Shown here: positions 47,101 through 62,100 of the stretch, piece after piece | How the letters are laid out: every line of letters starts with the position of its first letter | How positions within the stretch are numbered: the first letter of the stretch is position 1 | Assembly (NCBI GenBank): GCA_036426205.1 | Contig: CM071568.1 | Coordinates: 217,042,527-217,106,526 of the forward strand | Source: Ascaphus truei | Taxonomy: Eukaryota; Chordata; Amphibia; Anura; Ascaphidae | Direction of reading: 5' to 3' | DNA: 64,000 nt | The notes under the pieces: model-generated | Seen by the model: the letters and a program-made list of their open reading frames with translations, nothing else | Database searches by the model: none | What the model was told of the DNA's origin: nothing | Made by a program: the position numbers and the translations under genes

Positions 47101-50100
47101 ATCCATTTGAACGTGTTGACCAATTAATTATGCAGCACATTTAAAGGTTCCGTTCCATATACTTTGTTTTTACTATACGTGTCTGAGATCAGATGCATTG
47201 TAAATTCTTCTGTATTTGGTACAATTTTTAAATGACCTGAAGGTTGCAGGGAAACCTTTATGGAGGCCCGAAGAACCCAAAACACAGCTGAACCTTCGTG
47301 AAAACTAATGCATGAGGCCTGTGTACTTAATGGATTATTTTCGGATTTCAAATTTGATTTTGAAGAAAACACAAACATTTTTGTATAGTTGCAATATTAT
47401 GCTTAAGTATTTGTTGCACACCAAATTGTTTCAGAAACAGCTAAGTGTGGCTTTATTATAGTATGCAGTCTCTTTAATCCATTATGTTTTTAAATGCTTT
47501 TATGTACTTTTCATTTTTATTTATTTTTTTATTATGACGAAGAACAAAATAAGGTTTGAACAACACTAGTCCAAAGCAAAGTACATGTTTTTTTGAGGTG
47601 CATTATTGAAATCGGTTTCTGAAGTTTGTTTATTTTTCTCTCTTTATTTTAGCACTTTGGCACGATTGCTTTTTCCTGCTGTGGATGATAACCTGCTGAA
47701 GTTCCTTTATGATGATAATCAGCGGGTGGAGCCCGAGTGGTATATTCCTATTATTCCAATGGTCTTAATCAATGGCGCTGAAGGAATCGGTACTGGATGG
47801 GCCTGTAAACTTCCTAATTATGACACCAGGGAAATTGTCAACAATGTCAAGAGAATGCTGGATGGTCTTGAACCATATCCAATGGTAATTATAGATAAAC
47901 ATACTCCATACAATCTGTATTAGGTGTACTGATTTGACTGAAATGTTAAGTAATATGGTTTATTATAACCATAATATTGGGTGAGTTCACTTCTGAATAT
48001 TCATGGCACCAGAGATTAGAATAAGCATTCAACCTGGTTAAAATGAATTGCCATAAACGTGTTCTCTGAAACTGTCCAGTTGATTACACCAGCCTGTCGC
48101 CAAATGCTATAATGACTTTCTGGGTCTCATTTAGATCCCTGATGTAAACGCATTTCTACTGATCAATGTCGCCCAACTTGCAATGTGGTGCTTCTTTGTC
48201 CTTCTTCCATTGTTGTCTATGTTATTCTTCCATTATATTTAAAATTATCTGTAGGTTTATTTTGTAGCGTGCTGCATACATGGAGCTCTAAAAAAAAAAA
48301 AAAAAAAGTTGTGCAGTATACCGTCCTAGTGCAGAAGTCAATTCTATATACTCCTAAAATGCAGTTTGTGGGTCGAACATCCCAATTCCTTGATTGGGGA
48401 TTTTTGTTTGACGATGGTGGCGGCTTCATAGTATATAAGAGAAGGCACTTAGCAGTAAGATGTGTATTATCTGTGAATTATCCTCTTGACGCTGCTGCGC
48501 ACTCTTTCCTCCTTTTTGTTTATAAAGTAACTATAAAATGAAGCTGGTGAAGCCTAAACACTTGTTAAATTTGTGGTGCATTCAGTAGTTTAATTTCTCA
48601 AGTTCATTCAGAAAATGCGTTAGAAGACCTCTGTAAGGTGTGTTTTTGCTAAATTGTCAATTTTTTATTTTTTTTTATGCTGCAGCTTCCGAACTACAAA
48701 TACTTTAAGGGCTTGATTCAAGAACTGGGCCAGAATCAGTATGCTGTAAGTGGGGAAATTTATGTGCTGGACCGGAATACAATCGAGATTACAGAACTTC
48801 CAGTGAGAACATGGACTCAGGTTGGTATATCTACCTGTGTGGAGATAGACTACAGTTATTACACAATTTATAATTGCTGTGGATACAAAAAGTTATCACC
48901 TTTTTAACTTGTGCTATTCCAGGGGTGTGCTATATTTTTGGGGCGGGGCGGCAGTTATAGAGGTTCCACGCTCCCCCCCCCCCCCGGCATTTAAATGAAA
49001 TGCCGGGGGAACGCGCGAGGCCTCTATAACACACTTACCTTCCTGCGACGTCACCATGGCAACGTGACGTCACATGACCCCGCGTGTCCTTTGACGCCGG
49101 GGCCGAGCAGGGTGGTGGGGGGGTAGGGCGCGAGGCGCTGAGGAGAGCAGGCAGGGGTGCGCACGGGGAACGTTTGCTATTCATTGATTTTTATCAATGT
49201 ATCTTTATGTGCAAATGCTTTGGAGATACCTGGCTTATGTTTTCGGGAAGTCAATATGGCTGTCGTGTTATGATAAAAGTATTAATGTATTTCCTGCTTC
49301 ATGACTAACTGCCCTTTTTATATTATTTCTAACCAGCAATTCAAAATTAAGGTTTATTTTTTATTTTTTTGTGTATTCGTTTTTTTTATTTTCTCGGGTG
49401 CAGTTTTAAAGAAGTTTGAAGCTTTCATTTGCAAACATTTCAAGTCAAATATTTGCATATTTTCTTGCTGGTTCCCAATTAACAGCTTTTACTTAGCAAA
49501 AGGGATAACCTTTCCCAAGACAAAGGTCTGTGGTTTGAATAAATTGTGTATATTTTTGCATAAGGAGTACTGCAATTCATGTTTCCTTTGTGTTTTAAAA
49601 GACTGCTACCTAAACACAAAGTGAACTACTGGTAGCTATACAGTTTAACAGATTACATGCTGATGCAGATCGGTCAAATATAAATCTTTCTAAATCTGGT
49701 TTGTTTTAATAATTCTACCATAACCTAATGCCTTGAAAGTTGGATTTTTGCCTAGTCTTTCATAACACAATTGCAACTATCTACAGACACATTTTTGTTA
49801 AACCCAATCTGTTTGTTTCACTTGTAAAGTAATTATGTAGTCTGCATCAGCTGAACAGATAAGTGCAGAACAAGAAGTATGTTTTTGGAAAGTAATTGCA
49901 CAGGATCCCCTATAAATAAAAAACATTTAATTTTCACATAAATGAAATACATTTAATCACTCTTAAAATTACATTTGTATGTAAATATTTTTTTTCCCTG
50001 TGACTGACATTTTAAATGTGTGCCATTGTGTTGTACTGATCATTCATGTAATTATTTAATCTCTGATCTCTTGGTAGGTTTACAAAGAACAAGTGCTGGA

Positions 50101-53100
50101 GCCTATGCTCAATGGAAACGAGAAAACACCAGCATTAATCACTGACTATAAAGAGTATCATACTGATACAACTGTGAAATTTGTTGTCAAAATGTCAGAA
50201 GAAAAGCTTGCGCAGGCAGAAGCTGCTGGCTTGCACAAAGTGTTTAAACTTCAGACTAGTCTTACTTGCAATTCTATGGTAAATTCTATTTTTATCGTTC
50301 TTCGTCAGTCATTTTTATTGAATTTATTTTTATTCATTTATTTTATTTGAGCACTGCCTCTGTAATTTAGTTTGCTCTGTTTGAGATTTGTTTTTGTAAC
50401 GGTTTGGCTGCAGTAAGGAGACACAAGTATATTTAATGTTTGTGAAATTAGCCTGTGACCAGGGTCATGATTGAGTGAGTGGGAGAGCAATCAGGAGAAA
50501 GTTGCAATGCATCTTGAGGTTGGGGAGAAATTTGGGGTTGCTCAGGAGACCCTGTAGAAGTGACTGTACTTGGGGGGTTTTTCAGCTGTAATTTAATTAC
50601 AATGGTGAGGGGGAAGGTAGGAGTTAGGTTAATAGATTATCTTAGATAAGATGGAGCAAGGGCTGTTCCCTGAGGCTGAGAGTAAGAAGAACTGGTCAAG
50701 AGTTGATCGTGAAATAAGTCATCGAGAGTACGTGTTTTGGGAGAAGTCTAGCACGTTTGCAGGCACTGAGAAGACACCAGCGAAGGAGACTGAAATAGGA
50801 TAGAGAGGTATCAAAAAGAATGGTATTTAAGTCTATAATACAGGGCATCTTACACAGGAACTAGAGGAATTTGATTTTGCACTGTAGGCAGGCTGCTTAA
50901 AAAGCTAAACCGTAACTGTGCAAGAACCGTGGCAGAACATGAATTGGTAGGTAGAATCAATGGAAGCCGTCTGTATGATGCTGATTGAGAAGTGAACATG
51001 TTTGTCAAGGTAGAGCAATGCAAAATGGCTCTTATAAAATCATCTAGAAATATGGAAACCTTTTGCACACAAGCCTAAAATAATTGCATGAATCTTTTCT
51101 TTCTATTCGTTGTGATTGCATGGGGTATGCTATTAAGATCTGGTGCCCTCATGCTTTTGTACATTTGTGAGAAACTTTTTTGTAGCATGTTTGAAGGTGT
51201 CCCCGTAAATGTTTGTGCAATTTCTTTTTACCCTTCCTTTTTTTTTTTTTTAACATTTAAAAAAAAAAAAAAAAACCTGTTGCCCTAACACGACAGTGCT
51301 TCCTTCAGTGCTTACCATGAGGTTAATAGTCCCATTCTATTACCATCTTGTAATTACAGTTGCCCTCTCTTCCAGCTCCCTAAAATGAGCTCAGCCGTAG
51401 TCATTTTTAGTGGGTTATTTTATTGTTTTGCTGTTTTAAAGACAAATGCCTAGTGTTTGCTCTTGTGATTAACCTATGCCAGATACATCTAAGAAATAAA
51501 GCATTTGCCTATTGTTTGAAACGCACAGGAATAAATGCCTGCTCAGAGTTTTGTGATTGTTTTATGACTTGCTTTTAAGGTCCTATGTAGGAAATGTGAT
51601 ATTTTTAAGGAGGGTGCAGCACAATTATCAGTGCAGGAAAAAAAGAACTTCCAGTTAGGGAGCATTCAAGCCAACTAGAGGAATCTCCTCTGCATATGGA
51701 ACAGGAGTATGTAATATATGAAGAGAAGAATATTCCTCAGAAGATGGTGAGACCGAGGAGCTTTAATCTTTTTCTGCTACAGACACTGAGAAAAGAATTA
51801 AGACCGTGAAACTGGCTGTGGAGATAGAGGATGTTCACTCAAGAATAAGCCAAATCAGATGTTTATGGAATCCAAAAAAGGGTGGATATTTTTTGATTCC
51901 TCGACTTGCCAAAAGAACCACTTTGCCTGTTTGATGGGATTTCATTATGTGAGAAAACGAAATAAACAACATTTCCACAGAGGAAGAAATACATTCCTAC
52001 CTCAAAGATTGGAGAAGAAATAGTAATAAGCAGGGAATCTTTTTGTATATTTGGACATTTCCTCTGAAAACTCCTACTGAATAAGGATCTACCTTTTATT
52101 TCGTTCCAAAGCAAGATTCTTGAGGTGCAGGTGTAATGCTTTCACATAATTTTACAAGACCACAACATTTTCTTAATATCAACATGATAAAGATTCACCA
52201 CTGGAAAGCCATATTTGTCTTCTTTTTTTTATTATTTTTTTAAATCCAAGTTGATAAAAGACAACATTAGACAAATGGGTGGTGAGATTAGTGTGATTAA
52301 TATTTGATCAGACACTGCAATAAAGTTCAGGAACTTAAAATTCAGATTTGTTTCTTGTCCCCAGTATCTGAGGATTTTGCCCGGTCCTAGCTCAAACATT
52401 TTATGCGAGTCCATAGAATTAGTCATCGGCATTCTAAAACGAGGGGACTTTATGGCAGCATTAGGTCTGCAAGCAGCTGATTTGCACATTCCCATATCCA
52501 AGTATCATCAGAGGTTCCTCAGATTTGTATTCCAGATCCACAACATGACTATCACTTGAAATTCACAGCTCTCCCGTTTGAACTGACATCAGTCCTCAGG
52601 ATGTTTATAAAAGCAATAGTAGTCATTGAAACGGCGTGGTTGATAATAGGAAAGTCCACCCGATAAGTTGAAACAGGAATTATCCAGATTAGTCCAAGTC
52701 CTTCAGGCCCGTTGATGAATAAAATGGGCTAATTCCTGCCCCGCAAAATAAAAATGTTGGGATTGATATTCAATACAGTAAGGAACAAAATGAGACTTCC
52801 AGTAGAAAAGCAAGCAAAGATGGCTCATCGAGTAAGGTTCTTACAGAAGGAAACATCCGTATCGCTCAGATAATGTATGAACATTCTTAAATGTCCTCCA
52901 CATCGGATTTCGTCCCATCGGCGTGATTCCACATGAAGGAATTGCAAAGAAGTTTTTAAGCTATGGGGCCAGTGATCCGGTGTCCATTGATCAGCAAATC
53001 ACTCTCCGAACCCTACGATGGTGGAAACAGTATACAGTATTAAGTGAAGATCTTCAGATGTCATCCGCTTCATCAACAATACTGACCTTCAGATGTCCGC

Positions 53101-56100
53101 ATTAGGAGCCATACAGAGAGAACTTGCAACAAAGCCACTTACAAATTGCCATTATGAATCTCTCTAAGTTTGGATCCCAATATTAGATCTCCAGACTCCA
53201 TGACGTGCACTGCTGTGTGAGGGGGAATTTGACTGCCGTAAATGCTCGTCTATTAGCCCTAACACGGTAGTGCGGGGCTCACCATTACTTTCTCTACCCC
53301 CTACCCCCTCTATTTTTTTCCCTGCTGTTTGTGTAGCTGTTGATGGGTGTCGGTAGTAACTTTTGTAGGCATGCTTGAAAAGACAGAGTGATTCAGCACC
53401 AAGCTAGTTTTATGGAGCTGCGAGAGAGAGATTAACGTTTTAGGCTTAGTCCATAGACACTTCGCCCCTGCGGAGGCGCGCTGAGGCTGAGGGAAAGCAG
53501 TGCTTTCCCTGGCCTTCGAGCGCGTGCCGTCCGTGGGCGTGTCTGGGGGGCGGGCCAGTGACGTCACGGAGCTGGTTCGCCCTCATTGGACGAACTGCTC
53601 ACGTTACCGGCCCTGCGCTCCCGTGAACGCCGAAACGAAAGATTTCTTAAGACGCACGCTTCCGCAAGCGTGCGGAAGTGTGCGCGAGCCCCTGCTAAAG
53701 CCGCTCTCATTGCGGCTGAAGGGGCTCACTGGTAAGCATGCGTGCGCCTCAGCATGGGTCAGCGCCGCTCCCTGCACCATGTCCGAGGCCTTAAAGTAAA
53801 AGCTGGACCTTCATAAGATGAGGTGGGCGGTAAATTTCAATAACATAGGAAAACCTGACAAATTCCTGGTGAAATATGACAAAAAATGTTTGTGATCCTC
53901 CTTTCTAGGCCTCTTGGCAACATTGCAACTTCTTTCTAGAGCAGAAAATGCCATATACAGTATGTCACATATACAAACGTTTGTGCAGGTTTTCCCCACT
54001 ACAGCCTAGATGTTGGATCCGGTAATTCAGCAGTACTGTCATGGGAGAAATTTAACATCGGTGTGTGTGATGTTTTTTGTCTCATAAAATTGCCATTTCC
54101 TTTCCATTTCCAATTCCAGCCTTTCCTAACTTTTTTTTTCCTTCTCCATTTTTTATCATGTAGGTATTGTTTGATCATATGGGCTGCATGAAGAAATATG
54201 AAACTGTGCAAGACATCCTCAAGGAGTTCTTCGATTTAAGATTACAATATTACAATCTACGCAAGGAGTGGCTAATCGGAATCTTGGGGGCGGAGGCTGC
54301 CAAACTCAACAACCAAGCCAGATTCATTCTAGAGAAGATACAGGGGAAAATCGCTATAGGTAATCATCTGGAGGAAAGTGCCTTAAATAGCTGTAGCAGT
54401 GTTACTTTTAAATATAGTGTCATCTTAATGGCGCAGTGTCCGCAACTGCATGCCTCCTAAACATTCTTGGGCCATTCTAGGTGGGAGAAAGTTCCTCTGA
54501 AAATCCCTGCTACCTGGAATAAAACCACATGGCAGAATCAGATGAAGCTTTAACCTTTATGATGCTGGAAGTCTGGTAGCACCAGCGTACCACTGGGCGT
54601 GCAGGATTGCAACCACTTAACTTAAATGATGTAAAAGAGTCGTGAACGTAATATTCCCTTAAAGAGCAAAAATAGCGTGGTGATCCCTGAACGTCACGAG
54701 TGCCAGCCCTCGACTTTACGTTCAGGGAACATCATGAAGCCAGGCTGAAGATGAATTCCAGTCCGTTTCACTCCTGGGTAAGGATGAGACGAGGGGATTG
54801 TGCAAGGAAATAGCTGCCACTTTCTCAGCTGAAAGCAGCAGCATTCTTTAAATCGATTTTAGGTTTTGAGATTATTATTTTGCTATGGGTTATAAATATC
54901 TTATGTGATATGTTTAGGTGAAAGTTGTGGGAATCTCGTATTTTCAAAAAGCGCTTAATACTTTTGTTAGTGAACAGTTTTGTTGTATATATATTATATA
55001 ATATATATATATATATAATATAATATATATATCTATATATATATATATATAATCTATATATCCGGATTTACATTATTGCATCTAGTAGTGCGCTCCTGGG
55101 GACAATAGCCTCACACCCTTCACTCTTGTCTGAATCAAAACTATGCGCACTTCTCCAGCTGGGTGCGGTATCTGTCCCTTTGCAGTGTGACAGAAGTTGC
55201 ACTAATGTTGGCTATATCTGTATATGTATATATACAGATATTTGCATGCGTTTGCCTCTAGGAATGTTTGTTAATTAAAACCCTTGCTGTAAAATTCTAT
55301 TTTTACGCCTTTTTGTTTAGTTACAACATTAGTTCTAAATTCGTGTTCTGCTGCATTTGATCACTTGATTATGGGGACAGAAAATTCTTTGATGCGATGT
55401 GTAAAGGTACTTTTACGTATTCAAATGTATGTGTTCAGCATATTTTCTTTATCTTAGAGAATAAGAGCAAGCGAGATTTGATTCACATGCTGGTGCAGAA
55501 AGGATTTGAGTCTGATCCTGTAAAAGCATGGAAGGAAGCACAAGAAAAAGTAGGTTATTTTTCTTACAATCAGAGATGTTCTCTTATCAGAAATATTCTC
55601 TTATTTTGGTAATTTTCCAAATGATTGCCTTGTTTTACCCTCTGTGGGTAGTTTACCCCCTAATCTGTGGTGACACATCTTATGGCCATTTAGAGATGGA
55701 AGCCCCCCTGTAGGCTTTCTGGCCTCTACGTGGCCCATAAATACATGGAAGGTACTCGAGTGAGCTAATATCCTACTGACGGCTGATCTCATTGCAGGCA
55801 ACGGAAGAGGATGATGTGCAGGAGCTGAATGATGACAATTTCTCTGACTCGGGTACTGGGTCGGGACCTGATTTTAACTACATCCTGAATATGCCTTTGT
55901 GGAGCCTTTCCAAGGAGAAAGTAGATGATCTGATTAAACAGAGAGACATAAAAGTATGACTTCAACATACAGGCATAACAGCCTATATTATTTTTGACTC
56001 AGGATGAATTTACTCTTATGAAAGTGATTGTAGCGTGTTGGTACCTTTTTTTTAATTTTTTTTACCCCCACCTCAGGTACACATTTATCTTGTTTTCATT

Positions 56101-59100
56101 TAAATGTTTATAGTAAGCTTTATAACCTGTTTATGGAAAGGACTGCTAGCCATTTTGAAGAGCCTAATGCTTACAAATGTATAAAATGTCTTTGGAGTGC
56201 TACATAATCCGAGAGCGGAAATCGCTGTACAATGAATGGGGGGGGGTGGGGAATGCTACATTAATAAGAGACTAGGTTAAACTCGAGCAGAATGGGCTAT
56301 ACCTTTTTAAGATACTTATTTAATTGCTGGTTTGTGAGCAGAAGTACGATCCCAGGCTAAAGAAATTTACCCATTCGAGTGTCTGCAGCAGAGGAACGCA
56401 GTGTTCTCTCGAAGGAAATTAATTCTTCATTTATTTGTGTTTTCAGGGGAAAGAACTCAATGACCTCAAGAGAAAGTCTCCACCAGATCTCTGGAAGGAA
56501 GACTTGGCAGCATTTGTTGAAGAACTTGATGTATGTTCAAACTCTGCTTTGCCTTATTATGAGAACTAATGGATATTTAAAGTGGCATTGCAATTTTAAT
56601 TGAAATGTATTGATTTAACATTTGTTCCATCGTTCAGCGAGTTAAGCATCTAACTTTCAAGTATGTCATGGGCTTTTCTGGCTTTTAAAAAAAAAAAAAA
56701 AAAAAAAGTATTTTTATCTTAAAATAATTAAATGTGTTCTTGTTTAGGTCCCTTACGTCTGGTTTTTAATTAAGGGATGAAAGACATTAAAACCTGATCA
56801 GGGACACTGCAAGCTCTGAACTAGGCTTGTCAATAATTGTAATGATTTGAAAAGAATCATTAGATATTGGTACTTCAGAAATGTAATGCTGCAATGTTAA
56901 TGTCAGTAGTTTTATAATAATTTAGGGCAAATTCAGCAGTCATTTTAAGTAAAAAGCAGAACTATGCTATTAATGGCTACCATGTAAGGCATGTGATATT
57001 TTTACCTCTGCTATTTGTCTTTTCCTAATATTCTTGTTTTTGTTTCGTCGTAGAAAGTGGAAGCACAGGAAAAGGAAGAAGTCCTAGCTGGGTTTGCAAG
57101 CAAAGCAATAAAAGGCAAAGTTGGTAAACCCAAAATGAAGAAGCTGACGCTTGGAGAGACCATGCCCTCACTCTACGGAAGAAGAATAGAGCCCCAGATC
57201 AGTGCAATGAAGGCAGACGTCAGCAAGAAGATGCTCAAAAAGAAGAAGGTGAGAGACCCAGGCGAACAGCTACTCACTATAGTGTGTCCGTTAATGATTG
57301 GGATGTACCCCATCAGGACCAGAGATGCCTGCAAACTTTCACACACTGCAAAACAGGCTTTCCTGAGCTTTCACCTGTTCAGTCCACAGTGTGTTAAATA
57401 TCTGTGAGCTGCGGGACCCTCTGGACTGCATAGTTCATATAGCTGCTTCTGCTTAAAAAAAACCCCAATATGATGTTGCAGAGATCCTCAGAATTGGTCG
57501 CAAAGTTTGGCCATTTTCTGTCTGAGAGCTAGAATGCCAGCCTATAATTTGAAAAATGATTATTACGAAGTAAGAACATGTATATACTTTGTAAATTAGT
57601 ATGCAGGTTTTTTTTTTTAATGGAGCATGTGTGCTGATGCTGTATTTGGGTAAGCATGTTTTTGAGTTTGTCGAAATGCAAGAAATGTGGGACATTTTCA
57701 CAACAATTACAGCCTCTCAATAGTTCTGAGGCACGTATTGCTAATAAAGGTCGAGCCATTGTAGCATATTGGAGGCGCCCGCAGATGTTAGGAGGTGCCC
57801 GCAGATGTTAGGAGCTGCCCGCAGATGTTAGGAGCTGCCCGCAGATGTTAGGAGCTGCCCGCAGATGTTAGGAGGTGCCCGCAGATATTAGGAGGTGCCC
57901 GCAGATGTTAGGAGGCGCCCGCAGATTTTATTTGAACATTCTAAAATGCAGTATTTGTTCTTTAAAATTTTAAGGGTGATGCAGACTCCCTGGCAATGAA
58001 AATGGAGTTTGATGACGAGTTTCTTGCCACTCCAACAGAGGGAGGTGAAGACTCTCAGAATACCACTCCACCGAAACCTGCAAAGCCCAAGCGGGAGAAG
58101 AAAGAGTCTGGTATGTCTACACTAGGTGGTCATTGCTGCTTCCCTATCTTAAGTGGAATAACTGTGTACATGCACAGATATTATTTTTTGTATTTTTTAT
58201 GTTTGTGTCAAATATCTGCAAGGAACCTGGTATATTATATGGCAACATTGTTAGGAGTGAAGTGCTTCTGTTTCCTGTTACTGTGATAATGGACCATTTT
58301 ATCATAACTGGTCATCCTTCTAGTTTGCGTTTTACTTTTTATGAATTTTCGGAAAATTGCTTTTTCAGGTGTCATTAAAATGCTTTAAAATGTGAGTGTG
58401 AGGCAAGTAAGCGGGCTCAGTAAATTCTAACGTAATGATTTTAACCAGAATAAGGTCTGTTATCACCCTGTTAATAGAGTTTTCGATCACGTTCCATCCA
58501 GCAAGTGTCACTTTTTAACCTCTTCTCTGTCAGTGACCCCGCAACAAGTTAATCGAGGTAATCCTGGTTTTAGGGCCTCCTTCCCTATTTTTTTCAGAAT
58601 AATTTATTCCACTTAAGACAATGTTTTTTTTTTTTTTTTGAAACACACAAAAAAAACCTTTTTTGAGTATTACAGATTTTGATTTTGTCTTAGGTTCTCG
58701 AACCAAAAAACCCGTAGCATCTCCCAAAACGCCAACCAAGAAAGGAAAGAAGCGGAACCCTTGGTCAGAAGATGAATCAAAATCGGACAGTGACATGGAA
58801 GAGGCTGAGGCAGAGGCTGTGGTCATTCCCCGGGACTCGCTGCTAAGGAGAGCGGCAGGTATAGCACAAAATGGGACACTCTATCTCAGGAAAGCAATGT
58901 GGCACATGCATAAGAGAGTGGTACTCTTAATACCACAGTTTGAGGTGAAAGTGCAATTGTAAAATACTGGCTTTCGGAGAGCTACATATGTACTGGTACT
59001 GTGCATTTCGCTAGTATTGCAGCTCTGAGAATTGGATTTGTCATAAGTGACTTTAAGCAGGTAACAATGCCGAACCTGGATGTTGTGCAAGGCACCCATC

Positions 59101-62100
59101 CAATCCAGCAGAATCATAGACATGCATACAGCAATAAAATATTTAAAAGAACACACGAAAATACAACTTCAAATGTAAACAAAAATAAAAAATGGGAATC
59201 TTACATGAGTTCGATGTTTAAAAAAAAAAAAAAAGTGTATTTTTACATGGCAATGGCAAAGATTACCATAAACGGAATAGGATTTTTTTATTTTTATCTT
59301 TTATGTGGGTGTTATTCAATAGCTAGGGGGGAGCAAGGTTGGGAATAATTGAACCAGGCAATGAGGCACTCGAGATATTTGGTAACTATCGAGTTTCCTG
59401 TAATGCCTGTAAAATTAAATGTGTTCTTTTTTTTTTTTTCTTAACATAAGCCACTGCATTTGTAGTGTGTTTTTTGTCAGGAAGGCATTTTGTTCTGCTC
59501 TCCTACTGCTAGTAAGTGCTGAGCATCACAATGCTTTTACTGTAGATGTCCTTTAGTATCCCCAATCAAGCCACTTATCAAATAGTGACTGAATGCTCAG
59601 CTGCATTTGTTGGGGGGTAATGGCACATTGCAGTCTTTTGGGGACATTTACTGAGTCGAGAAGTAAAACCGTACTTTGGGTAGGTGGATGCAGGAAGTTT
59701 TAATATATATATATATGCACAACAGCAATGCCAGAGCCTTTAACTTCTGCATTTAATGCATAGAGCTGCTAACACATCCTATAAACCTTTCCCACAGCTG
59801 AAAGGCCCAAATACACCTTTGATTTCTCTGAAGAGGAAGATGCAGATGACGACGACGACGAGGCCATCATCAGCCGCAATAATAGTTTTAACGACTTGAA
59901 GCCCCGATCGCCTCCTGTTCTAAACAACCGTGATGACGAGGAGGATATTCCTTCTGACAGTCTAGAAAAGGACGAGTATGAATTATCTCCTTTCAAGTCG
60001 AAACCATGCTCAGAGTAAGTAGCTTCAGGACCATCATTTTAGCGCAGGTAAAATGCTTTGTTTCATAGTAACTTGTGGTGGGATAGGAATGCTAATGACT
60101 GTGATTTCTAGTTGTTTTTGGTCGAGGTTCTCTTTATTTATTAGATTTCACTTTTTTTTCTTCCTTTTTTTGTAGAAAATCCTCACAAGAAGAAAAGAAA
60201 AAGGACTTTGACCTCTTTTCATCTCCTTCGTTTTCTGAAAAAGTAGAAGATGGTAATGCAATTTCATCGTGATGGTTTTTGTGTGTATGTAATATTGAAA
60301 GGGGAAAAAAGAAAAATGTGTTAAATTAGTGGGGGGGGGTTTTCTTCTATTTTTTTTTATAAAGATGTAACAAAGTGTGACAGTGATGAAGATGACCCTT
60401 CTCCCCTGTACTCGTCTACGGTCAGCTTGAAATCTGCAGAAAAACCTGCAGAAAAACCTGCAGAAAAACCCGCTAGTAAAGGATCGACTAAGAAAGGTAA
60501 AGATGATCGGTAGAATAGAGATTACAACACGATTTTTTTTTTTATTATTTTGGTGTGAACCCGTTTTAACGTGATTTAAGATTAATAGTCACTTGAATGA
60601 TGTGGTTTACTTTTAAAGCATCAGTTACCGTATTTCATCTAATGAGCATTTGTTGGCTGGTCTTGACATTCAAAAATAATTGACCGCTTTATGTAACGTT
60701 AAAGGTAATTGGGGCAGGGTGAAGTATGATGGTAGATGTAGCTCACTTAAGATTTAAATACTATACTTTGGGTTCTACATTGGTTGGATGGATACACACA
60801 CTTCTAAAAAAGGATGGATAAGAAATTGTTGAGAAGTTAGAGCAAACAAAGGTCTCTTTTTAAATATGACATATGGCGAGTGGTATACAAGAGGGCTTAC
60901 TATTGTGAAGATAGTCAAGAACTGCAACTGCAATTGGGTAGGGTTTGTGTTGAACACACTACAGGAGATGCCTCAACACAGCATGTCAGAAAAACCGTTC
61001 TTTGTAGAGGTGACAATCATGAAGTGCATTTTTTGCAAAATCGCACTTCCTGACTGGCAATGTCTTGAAATTTCTATTGACAAACTCATTAAAGACACCT
61101 AATCTCCAGAACTTGTCATATCAAAATACCTTTTTTAAATACAGAAATGTTCCTGTCAAAATACATTTAACCGCCTTTTCCTTATTACTCATTGAATGTA
61201 GTTAATGACTATTTTACCTCTACAACGACGAGTTTAGGGATATATACAATTCAGTTGCATTGAGGGTATAAATAAGGCGCAGTAGGTGCATAAACTAGCT
61301 TCCCTGCTAAGGAGGCAAAAGCCACTAGGACATCTTAAATGTGGGGACCTCCTTCAAGGCTTGAGCAGATGGTGTTCTCATTGGTGCCCGTTTATCCTCA
61401 ATCAATGTTAGTTTATATATTTTTACATTTGTAATTTAAATGTAAAAGGGCTTTAGCAATTGTATTTCTAGGATTGTACACAGAAGAAGAAAAAGAAAAG
61501 CTTCACAGAACGTCTGATCAAATGCCTATTTGTATTGAACATACGTTTCCTTAATGGGTTTCCGGTGTTTTTTACCCAAATACTTTTGGAAAAAATAAAG
61601 TTTCATGCCACAACCACTGCACCATTATTTATACACCTTTCTTCCATCAACTTCTTTACCCCTCAATAAAAAGCACCCCCACAAATCCTTTATTCACACC
61701 CTCTATCTACTCCTTCCTGCTGCTGATCTCCCCTAAGCCTAAACCCAAGCCTAAACCCAGACATACACACCTGATCTCACCCATGCCTCCCTGCCATCAC
61801 TTCCCCTGTAAATTGTGTTAACCCTCTCATTTTAATACTGACTAACCTTAAAACTCGCCCCACAAATCATAAGCATCCCAATAGCCTGCACTCATGGTTA
61901 CTGTCCAACACTCAGTCACTCCTACCAAGCACTGCCATCTACAGCACTTACTCCCTCACCTGCTGTCTCTGTAGGTTCCCCATCAAACATCTTAGATTGT
62001 AAGCTCTTCGGGGCGGGGATTTCCTTTCCTATTTTCTGATTTTGCTGCACTTATTGTATTATAATACCCTGTACTGTATTCTTTGTGAAGCGCTGAGTAC

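Larger units (their letters stand above)
50279..54163 (+). other. TOP2B intron 23
   Basis: A 3.9-kb intron: an unrecognised first 1.2 kb, a DIRS-like remnant (about 51650-53170), a GC-rich MITE-like block (about 53440-53800) and unrecognised sequence before exon 24. Confidence 0.7.

Noticed and set aside
53500..53799. 99-residue plus-strand frame in intron 23
   Set aside because: Lies in a GC-rich MITE-like block; open because of few AT-rich stop codons.
57771..57930. CRISPR-like array
   Set aside because: The 20-bp units are head-to-tail with no spacers, and this is a vertebrate intron.
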